NCBI GenBank assembly: GCA_028284775.1
Contig: JANQRB010000009.1
Span: 1-64,000, forward strand
Length of the DNA stretch: 64,000 nt
DNA from: Candidatus Kapaibacterium sp.
GTDB taxonomy: Bacteria > Bacteroidota > Ignavibacteria > Kapaibacteriales > UBA7675
Direction: 5' to 3'
The notes below the pieces were generated by a model. It was not told the DNA's origin. It worked only from the letters and a program-made list of their open reading frames with translations, and searched no databases. The position numbers and the translations under genes were made by a program. Shown in pieces: positions 24,949 through 34,124 of the stretch (its first letter is position 1; every line of letters starts with the position of its first letter).

Positions 24949-27170
24949 ACTTCGGAAGTGATTGTAAAAAAAATCTCTTGCAGGCACAGCGTGAAGCCAA
25001 AGTACTAAGGCACAAATATGTTGAGCCGGAGCATATTCTCTGGTGTGAATTGCAGATTAACGATGCTGCTCTGCTGGACTTTGTCGCATCCGAAAAGCTG
25101 TCGAAGGCGCATATTCAGGGACTGCTGCAAAAGCGCATGAAGGACCTGCCGTCTTCGCAGAGTCCGGAGATGCGGGAAGCCTCGTCCCGCCTCAAAACGC
25201 TGTTTGAACAGGTCGGCGCCGAAGCCGAGGATTCCATCTCCTGGCGCGCTCTGGTCACCGCCGTGCTCAAGATCGAAAACGATGAGTTAAGCGATGTCAT
25301 CTGGGACAGCGCCCTGACACCCTATGAATTTGAAGAGTTCAGTAAGAGCGAGAACGAGCTGGCAGTCGTCACACTTGGCGAATCGAAAAAGGCCGCCGTC
25401 CTGTCGGAATACTGTCGCGATCTGGTGGCGCTGGCCGAGCGCGGTGCGCTGACGCCGGTCATCGGCCGTGAGCATGAGATACGCCAGATTACGACGATCC
25501 TTGCGCAAAAGATGACTAATAATCCTATCCTCGTCGGCGACCCCGGCGTTGGTAAAACACAGATCGTTGAAGGGCTGGCCCTTAGCATGTCTGGCGGCGA
25601 AGGCGGTCCATTGCTGGACGGCAAACAAATCCTCGAGCTGGATGTAGCGCAGTTGTTGGCCGGCGCCAATTATCGCGGTGAGTTCGAGGAACGATTAAAG
25701 GCGGTCATCGCGGCTATTGCCGAAACGCAGGGACGCGCAATCCTCTTTGTGGATGAGATTCACATGCTGATGGGCGCAGGACAGACTTCGGGTGCGATGG
25801 ATGCCGCCAACCTGATCAAGCCGGCCCTGGCACGCGGCGAGCTGCGTTTAATCGGCGCAACCACTTATGCCGAGTATCGCAAACACATTGAAAAAGATCC
25901 GGCCTTTACGCGGCGTTTTGTGCGTATTAACGTTGCCGAGCCTACGGAGGAAGAAACGGTCCGGATTTTGTGCGGCATCCGGCCGCGTTTCTTTGAGCAC
26001 CATCAGGTGGAGCTGCCCGATCAGCAGTTACAGACCATTGTTTCCCTGGCGGGCAAATTTATCGGCGACAATCACTTTCCCGCCAAGGCGATTCAAATTA
26101 TGGACAACGTCTCGGCGCGGGTGCGCGTGGAACAGATCCATGGTGAACGCAAGGACTTACAGGTCGCCGATCTCGATGTCGCCGCTGCTGTCGCCGATAG
26201 GACAGGCATACCGGTCGAAAAAATGTTTAAGGACGAATCGGCCAGACTTCTGGCCCTGGAAGAGACGCTGGGCAAGGATGTCGTCGGTCAGGCCGGAGCC
26301 ATCGGCATTGTGGCCGATCGCCTGCGAATGATGGCGTTGCCGTTCCGGGATACGAAGCGGCCGCGCGGGATTTTCCTCTTTATCGGTCCTTCCGGCGTCG
26401 GGAAGACGCTGCTGGCCAAACGCATTGCGGAGAGGTTGTTCGCCTCCTCGCGCCATCTGCTGCGGCTCGATATGTCGGAATACGGCGATGAGCACACGAC
26501 GCGGCGTCTTCTGGGCGCCGACCCCGGACTGGTTGGCTACGAAGAAGGCGGGACATTGACCGAAGCGGTTCGGCGCAGGCCCTACTCGCTAATCCTGCTG
26601 GATGAAATCGACAAGGCTCACAAAAAAGTCTGCCGCCTCTTTCTGCAGGTCTTTGACGAAGGGCGTCTGACCGACAGCCAGGGCAACACGATTAATTTCG
26701 CCAACACCCTCATCATTCTGACCTCGAATCACGGATTCACCGCTGATAGCGGGCCAGGCGAGCTGAACGAGAAAGCACAGGCCGATCGCGGACTCGAACA
26801 TCTCAAAGCTCATATCGGACCTGAGTTCATTAAACGCATCGACGAGACAATTGTGTTTAAGTACCTCGAGTCTGAGGATCTCAATGCCGTGATCGATCAA
26901 AAACTGGCCGAATATTCACGCGGCTTCGCCGACGCGCCGGGCGGCAGGGAGTTGCGCATTAAGCTGAAACCGGAGGCGCGCGAGCATATCCTTCGCAACG
27001 GCTATCAACGGGAATTCGGCGCGCGTTCGGCTACGACATATATGGACACCGTTATTGCCAGCAAAATGGCCTCCGCCATTCTGCGCAAGAGAAAGGACCT
27101 GGGTAGAGCCTTTATGCCGGAAGAAGTGACGATAGCGCGCAACGGGACGGGGCTCTCGGTCATTGTATGA
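24945..27170 (+). CDS. tssH: ClpV/TssH-like sheath-disassembly ATPase, short form
   Basis: 741 residues, start overlapping the previous stop (ATGA). Clp N-domain (1-140), D1 AAA+ with GDPGVGKT and FVDEIHMLMGAG, D2 with GPSGVGKT and LLDEIDKAHKKV, and a C-terminal D2-small domain. ClpV unfolds contracted TssB/TssC sheath for recycling. Typical ClpV is about 850-900 residues and has a coiled M-domain inserted in D1. Here D1 runs from RTGIPVEKM almost directly to the D2 linker, so the M-domain is absent, as in ClpA. The ClpP-docking IGL/IGF loop of ClpA is also missing (the D2 segment after TSNHGF has no such tripeptide), which argues against a protease partner and for a T6SS role. Confidence 0.82.
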   Translation: MNFGSDCKKNLLQAQREAKVLRHKYVEPEHILWCELQINDAALLDFVASEKLSKAHIQGLLQKRMKDLPSSQSPEMREASSRLKTLFEQVGAEAEDSISWRALVTAVLKIENDELSDVIWDSALTPYEFEEFSKSENELAVVTLGESKKAAVLSEYCRDLVALAERGALTPVIGREHEIRQITTILAQKMTNNPILVGDPGVGKTQIVEGLALSMSGGEGGPLLDGKQILELDVAQLLAGANYRGEFEERLKAVIAAIAETQGRAILFVDEIHMLMGAGQTSGAMDAANLIKPALARGELRLIGATTYAEYRKHIEKDPAFTRRFVRINVAEPTEEETVRILCGIRPRFFEHHQVELPDQQLQTIVSLAGKFIGDNHFPAKAIQIMDNVSARVRVEQIHGERKDLQVADLDVAAAVADRTGIPVEKMFKDESARLLALEETLGKDVVGQAGAIGIVADRLRMMALPFRDTKRPRGIFLFIGPSGVGKTLLAKRIAERLFASSRHLLRLDMSEYGDEHTTRRLLGADPGLVGYEEGGTLTEAVRRRPYSLILLDEIDKAHKKVCRLFLQVFDEGRLTDSQGNTINFANTLIILTSNHGFTADSGPGELNEKAQADRGLEHLKAHIGPEFIKRIDETIVFKYLESEDLNAVIDQKLAEYSRGFADAPGGRELRIKLKPEAREHILRNGYQREFGARSATTYMDTVIASKMASAILRKRKDLGRAFMPEEVTIARNGTGLSVIV

Positions 27171-27193
27171 TTGTTTACGCAGAGGTGCATAAA

Positions 27194-27778
27194 ATGAATA
27201 GGGAATATCTTTTCGGATTAAGAGCATTGCAGTCGGGCCTGCCGGGGATATATCTGGTACAGGACCACAGGAACAAAAATTCATCCCGTGTTCTGGGTAC
27301 TTACTATGACTTAAAATTGAACAAGGCTACCCTATTCGAAACAATGCGAGTTTTTGGTCAGGAGGAAGATCCGAAAGAATGGCAGATGCACCATATCGTG
27401 GAGAGACAACACTTTGCGGACGTTGATATCAGAGGTCTGCTGTCTATGTACTACTGGCACGACCTTCCCTGTGTAATGATTCACAATGGATCTGAACACG
27501 ACGCTTACAATCGACTCATGCGCACAAAAGAAAGTAAAAATCACTTTTTACCTTATCGAGCAAGTGCGCCGAAACGTCAGGCCGATCGATCGATCGCGAT
27601 TTCAAATAAGTACGAAGATGCAATGGCAAAAGGCGGCAGAGCAAAGGCAGAATTCAGATCGGAACTCAAGGATAGATTAACGCGCCTGGCAAGCCTTTAT
27701 GATAGTTTTTATTTGGGGGACCCGGTTCTCGGGACGATAGCCTCAAATGTCTTTAATCGTTTATACTCCCGAATCTAG
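27194..27778 (+). CDS. HNH-like protein, candidate T6SS cargo
   Basis: 194 residues from the ATG at 27194, which has GAGG nine bases upstream; an in-frame ATG at 27167 overlaps tssH but has no ribosome site. The middle contains EWQMHHIVERQHF and, about 45 residues later, IHNGSEHDAYNRLMR. This His-His ... Asn ... His order resembles toxin-type HNH nucleases, in which HH is the catalytic part and the later Asn/His bind metal. The remainder is basic and helical with no signal peptide. Position after tssH and before the fibre gene fits a cargo or accessory protein. No immunity gene is evident beside it. Function is a hypothesis based on motif spacing only. Confidence 0.5.
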   Translation: MNREYLFGLRALQSGLPGIYLVQDHRNKNSSRVLGTYYDLKLNKATLFETMRVFGQEEDPKEWQMHHIVERQHFADVDIRGLLSMYYWHDLPCVMIHNGSEHDAYNRLMRTKESKNHFLPYRASAPKRQADRSIAISNKYEDAMAKGGRAKAEFRSELKDRLTRLASLYDSFYLGDPVLGTIASNVFNRLYSRI

Positions 27779-27793
27779 CGTTAAGGATCAGGA

Positions 27794-29971
27794 ATGCATA
27801 CGCGTAACCAAGTTACAATATCTTGCCTGACTTTCGCAATGAGAGCAATCGTGGTCTGTTTACTGACTATAAACATTTCGGGCAATATCTCCATCACATG
27901 CTATGCGCAAGTACCCAAGTACATCAGCTATCAGGGCATGCTGCTGGATGCAGATCAAAAGCCGAAACCTGACGGCACTTATGAGTTTATTCTCCGCCTG
28001 TATGACCAAGAGAGTGCGGGAGTTGCACTCTGGACCGGCCGACAGGAGCTCTATCTTCGTGAAGGCTGTTTTGCGACGATGTTAAAGCAGCTTCTGCCCG
28101 GCGACGGCTTCGATACTTTAAGCTTTCATCGACCGTATTGGTTAGAAATTGAAGTCGGCGTCCAGGGTGAGCCGAAAGAACTCCTGCCCGGACGTGTTCG
28201 CTTGTCAACCGCGCCCTACGCCTGTTTTGCCGAGACGGCCGGGCGCGCGCTGACCCTGCCGAATATGTCGCTTCGCGATCTAAACGATGTCGATCTCTCA
28301 TTGCCAGGCGATGGCTACGTCTTAAGATGGACTGCGGAGACGGGCAGGTGGGCGGCGGCGGAGAATGTCGGACTCGCCGAACGGGAGTCTTATACCGGCG
28401 GCATCGGTATTGATGTCGATACCGTCAACAGCAGCATATCCGCTCATAATACCGCCCCCTTGTGGAATGCTCGTGAATTACTTGGACGCCCCATCAATAG
28501 CCTCGCGCCGCAGACCGGACAGGTTTTGAAATGGTCCGGCGTCGACTGGCGCGCAAGCGACGACAGGACCGAGAGCGGCGGGAATGCCGAGCTGGTAGTT
28601 TCAGCCCGTCTAACGGGCGACGGCTCGGCGGCGAATTCCCTGGATATCGCGCGGCAAAACGCCGTTGAGGAACAGGCATTAACATGGCAGGGCGATGCCT
28701 GGAGGCCGGGCTGGGATATAAGTGTGCGCAAGCTCGACCTGTATGCGGGGAGTGACATCAAGGGGCGACTGGGTATCAACAGCGATGCCGCCTTTCTTGA
28801 GCTTGTGGGTGAGAATGGCGAGCGGAATGTTACTGTGTGGTCCGATGCGGGAAACCCGGACAACGGCCGGGTAAGTGTCCATGATCGCGCCGGCAGATCA
28901 AGAGCCTATATAGGTTTGGATGTTTATGAAGCAGGCGAGCTGCTCAGCCTGGGACAAAACGGCAGCGTGAATACTATAATGACGTCTACGGCCGCAGACG
29001 CGAATCACGGCTTGATCGGCGTCGGCGATGACAGCGGCGTATACAAGGCCTTCATGCGTGTCTCGGCCGGCGGTAACGGCGAAATCGGGACACGCTCACT
29101 GAATGGTTTTTATAGCGCTCTGCTTACATCCTTTAACGATCGCGGCCGGATCCTGACCGCCGACGAGTCAGGCGAATACAAGGCGGGTATGTCGGTAGAT
29201 CTGTCTGGATACGGGTCTGTCTTTACCGATGGGCCCAACGGATCAAGCAACGTCCAAGTGGGTGTACGCGACGTGAGTGACAATAGCGGATGGGTCGGCG
29301 CATATAATGACGCCGATTTCAGCGTATCGCGTTTAACCGTCACAGATGATCAGGCCGGCGCCATGGCAGTTTACGGACCAAATGGCAGCCCCAATATCAT
29401 ACTCAGCGCTGAATCTGGAAGCCCGAATTCCGGTGCCATTGCGATTTATGACGAGAATGGAACAGCAGTTGCCGGTATTAATAATTCTAATGGTATCTGG
29501 GGCCGCAACAAATCCTTCATCATACCCGATCCGCGCCACTCCGGTCGCCGCATTAAGTATACCTGCATCGAAGGGCCGGAAGCCGCTATTTATGCGCGCG
29601 GCAAAGCAAGCTTAACGAATGGGCGGGCTGTCATTATACTGCCGGAGCATTTTGCCGCTATGGCGGTGGACTCATCCGTGACGGTAACGTTGACGCCGCG
29701 ATCGGCGGAATCACTGGGTCTGGCGGCGGTGGCCGTATCCGCCGCAGGTATCAGCGTTGCTGAATTAAACAAAGGAAGCGGAAACTACGCTTTCGACTAT
29801 CTGGTCTATGCGGTCCGCAAAGGATACGAAGATTATCGGGTGTATCTCTATGCCGATGAAAACGGCCGTTATCCGGAGCTCGAAGGCGAGACGTCGTCGG
29901 AACCCCGACGGCAGAATGATTATCGGGTCGAATTGCAGCAGCAAGAAGATCGAAAAACAGTAAACAGGTAG
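27794..29971 (+). CDS. Secreted fibre-like protein with YQG domain
   Basis: 725 residues, AGGA before the ATG, signal peptide ending near CYAQ. Residues about 40-150 form a domain (ISYQGMLLDADQKP...DGTYEFILRLYD...LW...GCFATML...LSTAPYACFAETA) that is also the N-terminus of the tail-collar protein at 47224. The middle (about 300-560) has short beta repeats of fibre type (SGYGSVFTDGPNGSSN, GNGEIGTRSLNGF). The C-terminus (KSFIIPDPRHSGRRIKY...EGPEAAIYARG...ILPEHFAAM) is a beta domain common at the ends of bacterial fibre-like surface proteins. With a Sec signal but no sorting domain of its own, it may reach the surface with the T9SS-sorted protein encoded 8 bases downstream. Candidate target-recognition fibre (inference). 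Confidence 0.75.
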   Translation: MHTRNQVTISCLTFAMRAIVVCLLTINISGNISITCYAQVPKYISYQGMLLDADQKPKPDGTYEFILRLYDQESAGVALWTGRQELYLREGCFATMLKQLLPGDGFDTLSFHRPYWLEIEVGVQGEPKELLPGRVRLSTAPYACFAETAGRALTLPNMSLRDLNDVDLSLPGDGYVLRWTAETGRWAAAENVGLAERESYTGGIGIDVDTVNSSISAHNTAPLWNARELLGRPINSLAPQTGQVLKWSGVDWRASDDRTESGGNAELVVSARLTGDGSAANSLDIARQNAVEEQALTWQGDAWRPGWDISVRKLDLYAGSDIKGRLGINSDAAFLELVGENGERNVTVWSDAGNPDNGRVSVHDRAGRSRAYIGLDVYEAGELLSLGQNGSVNTIMTSTAADANHGLIGVGDDSGVYKAFMRVSAGGNGEIGTRSLNGFYSALLTSFNDRGRILTADESGEYKAGMSVDLSGYGSVFTDGPNGSSNVQVGVRDVSDNSGWVGAYNDADFSVSRLTVTDDQAGAMAVYGPNGSPNIILSAESGSPNSGAIAIYDENGTAVAGINNSNGIWGRNKSFIIPDPRHSGRRIKYTCIEGPEAAIYARGKASLTNGRAVIILPEHFAAMAVDSSVTVTLTPRSAESLGLAAVAVSAAGISVAELNKGSGNYAFDYLVYAVRKGYEDYRVYLYADENGRYPELEGETSSEPRRQNDYRVELQQQEDRKTVNR

Positions 29972-29979
29972 GGAAATCC

Positions 29980-30909
29980 ATGCCTCGAAGGATCGTGCTT
30001 TGTCTGAGTATCTTCGCCATTGTACTGCATTGCGACAGCTTTGCTCAGTCATCGTCCCTGCGCTATTCCCGATTTGGCCAGAGCAGCATGTGCCTGACCG
30101 GCGACGCTGTAAATGTTGCCCTTGTTACAGGTGCCGCCGTGTCGGGGCGCAGCCGGGGAAACAGGACGACGGCGCAGCATGGCAAGCTTCATTGCAGCCC
30201 TTGTTTGGTTATGACCGAAGCTCCGGGCTCGGCGATAACGAGCATAAAGTTGTTGATGGATAAAGCGCAGGGACGGCCGGGCGATACAGTGAATATTTCG
30301 CTGCGCCTGGAATCAATCGAAGGCTTGCTTACGACCGGCACCTTCCATGCAGCGATCCGCTTTCGGCGTGACGTCCTTTATCCTTTACAGCTTTCCCCCG
30401 AGTCGCATTGGTATTCCGCTGATGAGAATATGACGATCCATGTAGACAGCACGCTGCCGGATATCCCCGGCGCGGGGCGGATTCTGGCAACGATTCCCTG
30501 TCTGGTGCTCCTGGGTGAAACGGATCGTACATCAATCGAATTCACGGCCTTTGAATGGAGCGATGCGCGCCAAAGCGCCGTCATTACCAGCGACATAGAT
30601 CTGTTTAGCGTTAACAACGGCGCTCGCTTCATATCAAACAGGCGGCGTCCGGCTCTCATCCGCGCGGTTCAGCCGAATCCCGCCCGCGAGAGCATCGAGA
30701 TCGAAATCGAGTCATTCCGGGAGGATCGAATAGACCTGTCTTTGATCGACCTCTTTTCCCGTAAAATCAGGACCTTGTTGACAATGACGGCCGGCGTCGG
30801 GCGCTCTTCGCATCGCTTTTCACTGGCGGGGCTGTCAAGCGGAACGTATTTCCTGTTGCTGCAAAGCAGTCTCGGAGCGGTTCAACAACGAATTGAGGTG
30901 CTCAGATAA
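29980..30909 (+). CDS. T9SS-sorted protein with cohesin-like segment
   Basis: 309 residues; AGGG before the ATG, signal peptide ending near SFAQS. Residues about 85-210 (KAQGRPGDTVNISLRLES...GTFHAAIRFRRDVLYPL) have the cohesin-like pattern: G-D-T-V, alternating strands, then F-x-x-x-V-L. The last 80 residues are a T9SS sorting domain (VQPNPARESIEIEIES..., SSGTYFLLLQS). The same layout, PGDTVAVRIDL...LRLSFQIDPRVLHLL plus PNPARGAAEVEIEV, is found in the protein at 48384, so the two are paralogs. Each follows a fibre-like gene, which suggests a two-gene functional unit. Confidence 0.78.
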   Translation: MPRRIVLCLSIFAIVLHCDSFAQSSSLRYSRFGQSSMCLTGDAVNVALVTGAAVSGRSRGNRTTAQHGKLHCSPCLVMTEAPGSAITSIKLLMDKAQGRPGDTVNISLRLESIEGLLTTGTFHAAIRFRRDVLYPLQLSPESHWYSADENMTIHVDSTLPDIPGAGRILATIPCLVLLGETDRTSIEFTAFEWSDARQSAVITSDIDLFSVNNGARFISNRRRPALIRAVQPNPARESIEIEIESFREDRIDLSLIDLFSRKIRTLLTMTAGVGRSSHRFSLAGLSSGTYFLLLQSSLGAVQQRIEVLR

Positions 30910-31066
30910 TGAAATCACTCGATAAATCCGCGAATAAATTCTTATGAAACGAAGTGGATTCGAGCCATTACAATGGATAGTCAACTTACTATTCGGCAGA
31001 CGGAAACGCCCTCATACAAAAATCAATAGTGAGAACGCTGTCTTTAACAATACAAGGAAAATGCCA

Positions 31067-31603
31067 ATGCCCGGTGAACATGATGTCGACAAGGCCCGCC
31101 GAATTAACATCCTGCCGACTAACGCCGCCGGCGTCGTGGAGCTCAACAGCAATTTCACGACCATCATTTCGCCGGTTAATCCGGAGACAGCCGGTGAAGC
31201 GTGCACGCCGGTGGAGTGCGGCTCGGTAGCGGCGGTAGCGGACAATTTTAAACCCGCGCTGAACCTGGAGGTGACCAGGCTTAGGAATTACGGCGCTGAG
31301 GAAGTCGAAGAGTCCAAAGTGGAAATTACGATGCGCTATGGTGAAGAGCCGACGCAAATCATGAATGACTTTGCCGCGGAAAACATTACCGTTAAGGCGC
31401 AGACTGCCGACGGCGAGCGGATGCTACTCGATCAGCAACTCGCCTATCTGGCCCTGGAAGACCTGCAACAGAATCTGCGGGATAAACAATTCGCGCAGCT
31501 TGTCGAAGGCAATCGGGAGGAGGTGATTAAAATGCTTGCACATGAAATCGACCGTTTGACCGCACTGCAAGAGGAATCGAAGCTGGATGCCTTCGGCTCA
31601 TAA
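31067..31603 (+). CDS. tssB: TssB small sheath subunit
   Basis: 178 residues from the ATG at 31067 (AAGGAA seven bases upstream); the frame is open back to 30944 with a basic 41-residue extension that lacks a ribosome site. The sequence has the TssB/VipA pattern: N-terminal strands, FKPALNLEVTRLRNY..., a helical part, and LALEDLQQNLRDKQFAQLV...HEIDRL. TssB and TssC form the contractile sheath. Usual TssB length is 160-180 residues. The two Hcp genes lie between tssB and tssC, whereas the two sheath genes are normally adjacent. Confidence 0.72.
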   Translation: MPGEHDVDKARRINILPTNAAGVVELNSNFTTIISPVNPETAGEACTPVECGSVAAVADNFKPALNLEVTRLRNYGAEEVEESKVEITMRYGEEPTQIMNDFAAENITVKAQTADGERMLLDQQLAYLALEDLQQNLRDKQFAQLVEGNREEVIKMLAHEIDRLTALQEESKLDAFGS

Positions 31604-31649
31604 AAGAAATAGTTAACGAACTACACATTTACATTTCGGAGTAGGGTTT

Positions 31650-32069
31650 ATGCCAAGACCAAAATCTGTAAGCCTGGACGGCCAGACCTTGAATGAAGTT
31701 CTGGGAGTACACCTGGCGGTGGCAACGCCGACGGGACCCCGCGGGGACTATGAAGGCCGGACGGCCGCGGCTACCATTGTCTTAAAGCGCCGGGCCCGCA
31801 ACACGCCAACCGTAAAAGCCTTCGAAAAGTGCACCAATGAGGATGGCCACCTGGAACTGGTGACATGCGAGGTAGTGCTGGAAAATTCAAAGCGCGAAGA
31901 AACCTATACCATTGATGTACAGGAGGCCTTTATTTCCGGCTGGCACATTGAACAACCGCCGGACGATGATACCTTTTATGAAGTCATTACCTTGAAAGTC
32001 GGCAAAATGACCCTGGGCGGCGGCGGCGGCTCAGCCAGTTTTGAGGTGCCCGAATTTAATACTAATTGA
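31650..32069 (+). CDS. Hcp/TssD-like tube protein, first copy
   Basis: 139 residues with GGAG and TAGGG before the ATG. Small all-beta protein with one helix, the Hcp layout: an N-terminal strand (SVSLDGQTLNEVLGVHL), a central VLKRRARNTPTVKAFEKCTNEDG segment, and C-terminal strands (YEVITLKVGKMTLGGGGGSASFEVPEF). Hcp hexamers stack to form the inner tube and can carry small effectors. The sheath and VgrG neighbours support the call. A close paralog follows 22 bases downstream. Confidence 0.72.
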   Translation: MPRPKSVSLDGQTLNEVLGVHLAVATPTGPRGDYEGRTAAATIVLKRRARNTPTVKAFEKCTNEDGHLELVTCEVVLENSKREETYTIDVQEAFISGWHIEQPPDDDTFYEVITLKVGKMTLGGGGGSASFEVPEFNTN

Positions 32070-32091
32070 TTCACCCAAGGAGCAGAATTCA

Positions 32092-32511
32092 ATGATTAAA
32101 GAACACAAAGTAACTATCGGCGGCGTTGAGTTGACCAATGTTCAAAGCGTCTCGGTCGACATCGAAACGCCGGCCGACGGACGAGGCGTCTATCGCGAAC
32201 CGACCTTTGCCGCAACGGTAGTCATCGAACGCAATGCCAGTGATGTTTGTATTGTCGACATCTTCAGGATGGCAACGAATGAAGACGGTCGTAAGGTTAT
32301 GATCACCAGTGGCGCGCTGGATTTTCACAGTGATGACTACGAGCACGACTACTCCTTCGAAATCATGAAGGCCTTTGTTTCGAGTTGGGAGTTGGTCAAT
32401 CCCGAAGTGCCGAACGCGCCGACAATGGAGCGCTTCGAACTGCGGGTCGGTGAATTGAAGTTTAATGCCGATGGCGGTGGCGCGGCATTTAAGCTGGAAG
32501 ATTTTAAATAA
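32092..32511 (+). CDS. Hcp/TssD-like tube protein, second copy
   Basis: 139 residues from the ATG at 32092 with AAGGAG nine bases upstream. It follows the first copy over its whole length: VTIGGVELTNVQSVSVDIETP, an R-N-A-x-D...IFRMATNEDG segment, an ETY/EHDYSFEIMKAFVSSW strand, and a C-terminal LRVGELKFNADGGGAAFKLEDF. Both are 139 residues but clearly diverged, so they could build mixed or alternating tube rings or carry different cargo. Confidence 0.72.
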   Translation: MIKEHKVTIGGVELTNVQSVSVDIETPADGRGVYREPTFAATVVIERNASDVCIVDIFRMATNEDGRKVMITSGALDFHSDDYEHDYSFEIMKAFVSSWELVNPEVPNAPTMERFELRVGELKFNADGGGAAFKLEDFK

Positions 32512-32527
32512 TCAGCCCTTTGGCTGA

Positions 32528-32597
32528 ACAGGTTGACAGGATTACGACATTGCCGGGGATGCCGCCACGCTGTCCGCTCTGGTCCTGTCAACCCTGT
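32528..32597. promoter_or_regulatory. Inverted repeat between the second hcp and tssC
   Basis: ACAGGTTGACAGGA (32528-32541) pairs with TCCTGTCAACCCTGT (32583-32597) with one bulged C, enclosing a 41-base GC-rich loop. It lies 17 bases after the hcp stop and 74 bases before tssC. No T-run follows. Possible roles are an RNA-stability or partial-termination element that raises Hcp over TssC, or a small mobile palindrome. Confidence 0.5.
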
Positions 32598-32670
32598 CGA
32601 TTCAATCTCACTTTGTTGTACTGGCGTTCTGATTGAGAACTACCTTGTCCAAGAATTAAGGGATCAAACT

Positions 32671-34107
32671 ATGTCAGATCAAAATCCCGCTGTGAAAGTT
32701 GCGCAACAGACCGAAGTCGGCCTGCAGCCGCAAGACCGACAAACACTGTTGCCACCCAAGACCGGTTCATTTTTGCCCGACGGCCTGGCCTTGAAGATTT
32801 TTCCGTCGATCAAGGATTTTCCGGCAGACAATCCGCAGCGCGCTCTGGAGTCCGTCGCCAAGCCGCTCAAGATCACGCGCTCCAGGGCGGACGTCACGGC
32901 GGGCTATGCCATGCTGAAACGACTTGAACTGATAAAGTCTATGCTTGAGGGCGCCGAGGATCTGGCGGGCTTGCGCCAACGTGTTAAAGAGCGCAAAGAA
33001 AAAGTCTATGAGACCTTCCGCAAAAATATGACGACCATCTTCGTAAAACAGCGCGGCCTCGAGAAGACCTTTCGTGAACTCGAAACCTTTTATTATGAAG
33101 CCGGACTTGCGCCCGGCGAGGAGGTCTCATACGTCAAAATCGTCAATGCCGACGCGGACCGTCATTTTCAAGAACTCTTTGACAGCGAAAAAGGCCTGCC
33201 GGTATTGCTGCCGAACAAGGAGAATTTTGACATGACAAATCTTGAAGGAATGATCGTCATTCCGGGGTGGGTCGGCAGCGAAGCCAAGCTCCTGAAGTAC
33301 GGCGAGCTCGCCGAACTTACGATGTCGCATCTTTTTACCGGTTTCCCTGACGTAACGTTGGAAGAAGCGCATGAATTGTTCGACGTCGGCGGTGATTTTT
33401 CGGAGTTGAAATCAAGCGATGCCGTTAAACAACACATTTCAATCGCCGCCAACCAGCTACGCATTCGACGTAACAACGCTTATGAGAAAGATGTCGGTGA
33501 TCTCTATATATCACCTACGGGCATCCTTGTCGGAAAAATCTACAAAGGCGATGTGAAGGAAGGTATTCACATCGCGCAGGCCAATAAGGCCCATGCGGTG
33601 AAGATTCCCACACCGGACGGCTCGCAACCGGAAACGAAGTGGGATATCCGCGGCGGACAACAAATGAAATTCAACAAAGCGGTTATCCCGCTGGCCTACA
33701 ACCAGGGCATCGTTTTCTGGGGAGTGGACACCCTTTATAAGGCGATCGGCGAAGGCGATGAGGGTCTGGACCAATACACCGTTAAACGCTGTGATAAGTA
33801 CATCGAAAAGGTCGTCACGCACTTTTTGAATTCGCAGGTCTTTGTACCCAATGAACGCAAAAGCCGCGACCTGATCCGCTCGCAATTGTCGAAATTTCTG
33901 ATGAAAAATACCGGCGGACCATCGAAGATGCTGGAATTCGGTAAAGTTGAAATTGTCGATGTCGGCCAAAATCCTGATGGAAGCGCAAATAATCAAGAGT
34001 TAGATATTGTTATTAACGTCAAGTACAAAAACGCCGTCCGCAAGCTTAATCTGTATCTGATATCCGATGATACCGAAAACTGGAAATCGGCCATTAGAGA
34101 ACAATGA
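32671..34107 (+). CDS. tssC: TssC large sheath subunit
   Basis: 478 residues from the ATG at 32671 (AAGGGA nine bases upstream); the frame is open from 32533. The layout is TssC/VipB: a long N-terminal helix region that binds ClpV, a central domain (VSYVKIVNADADRHFQELFDS, GMIVIPGWVGSEAKLLKYGELA) and a C-terminal part with EKVVTHFLNSQVFVPNE...RSQLSKFLM and a final beta strand (LDIVINVKYKNAVRKLNLYLI), which is the sheath handshake domain. Length matches the family (about 480-500). Highest-level marker of a contractile T6SS in this block. Confidence 0.82.
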   Translation: MSDQNPAVKVAQQTEVGLQPQDRQTLLPPKTGSFLPDGLALKIFPSIKDFPADNPQRALESVAKPLKITRSRADVTAGYAMLKRLELIKSMLEGAEDLAGLRQRVKERKEKVYETFRKNMTTIFVKQRGLEKTFRELETFYYEAGLAPGEEVSYVKIVNADADRHFQELFDSEKGLPVLLPNKENFDMTNLEGMIVIPGWVGSEAKLLKYGELAELTMSHLFTGFPDVTLEEAHELFDVGGDFSELKSSDAVKQHISIAANQLRIRRNNAYEKDVGDLYISPTGILVGKIYKGDVKEGIHIAQANKAHAVKIPTPDGSQPETKWDIRGGQQMKFNKAVIPLAYNQGIVFWGVDTLYKAIGEGDEGLDQYTVKRCDKYIEKVVTHFLNSQVFVPNERKSRDLIRSQLSKFLMKNTGGPSKMLEFGKVEIVDVGQNPDGSANNQELDIVINVKYKNAVRKLNLYLISDDTENWKSAIREQ

Positions 34108-34124
34108 CGCGGGCCTGATAGTAT

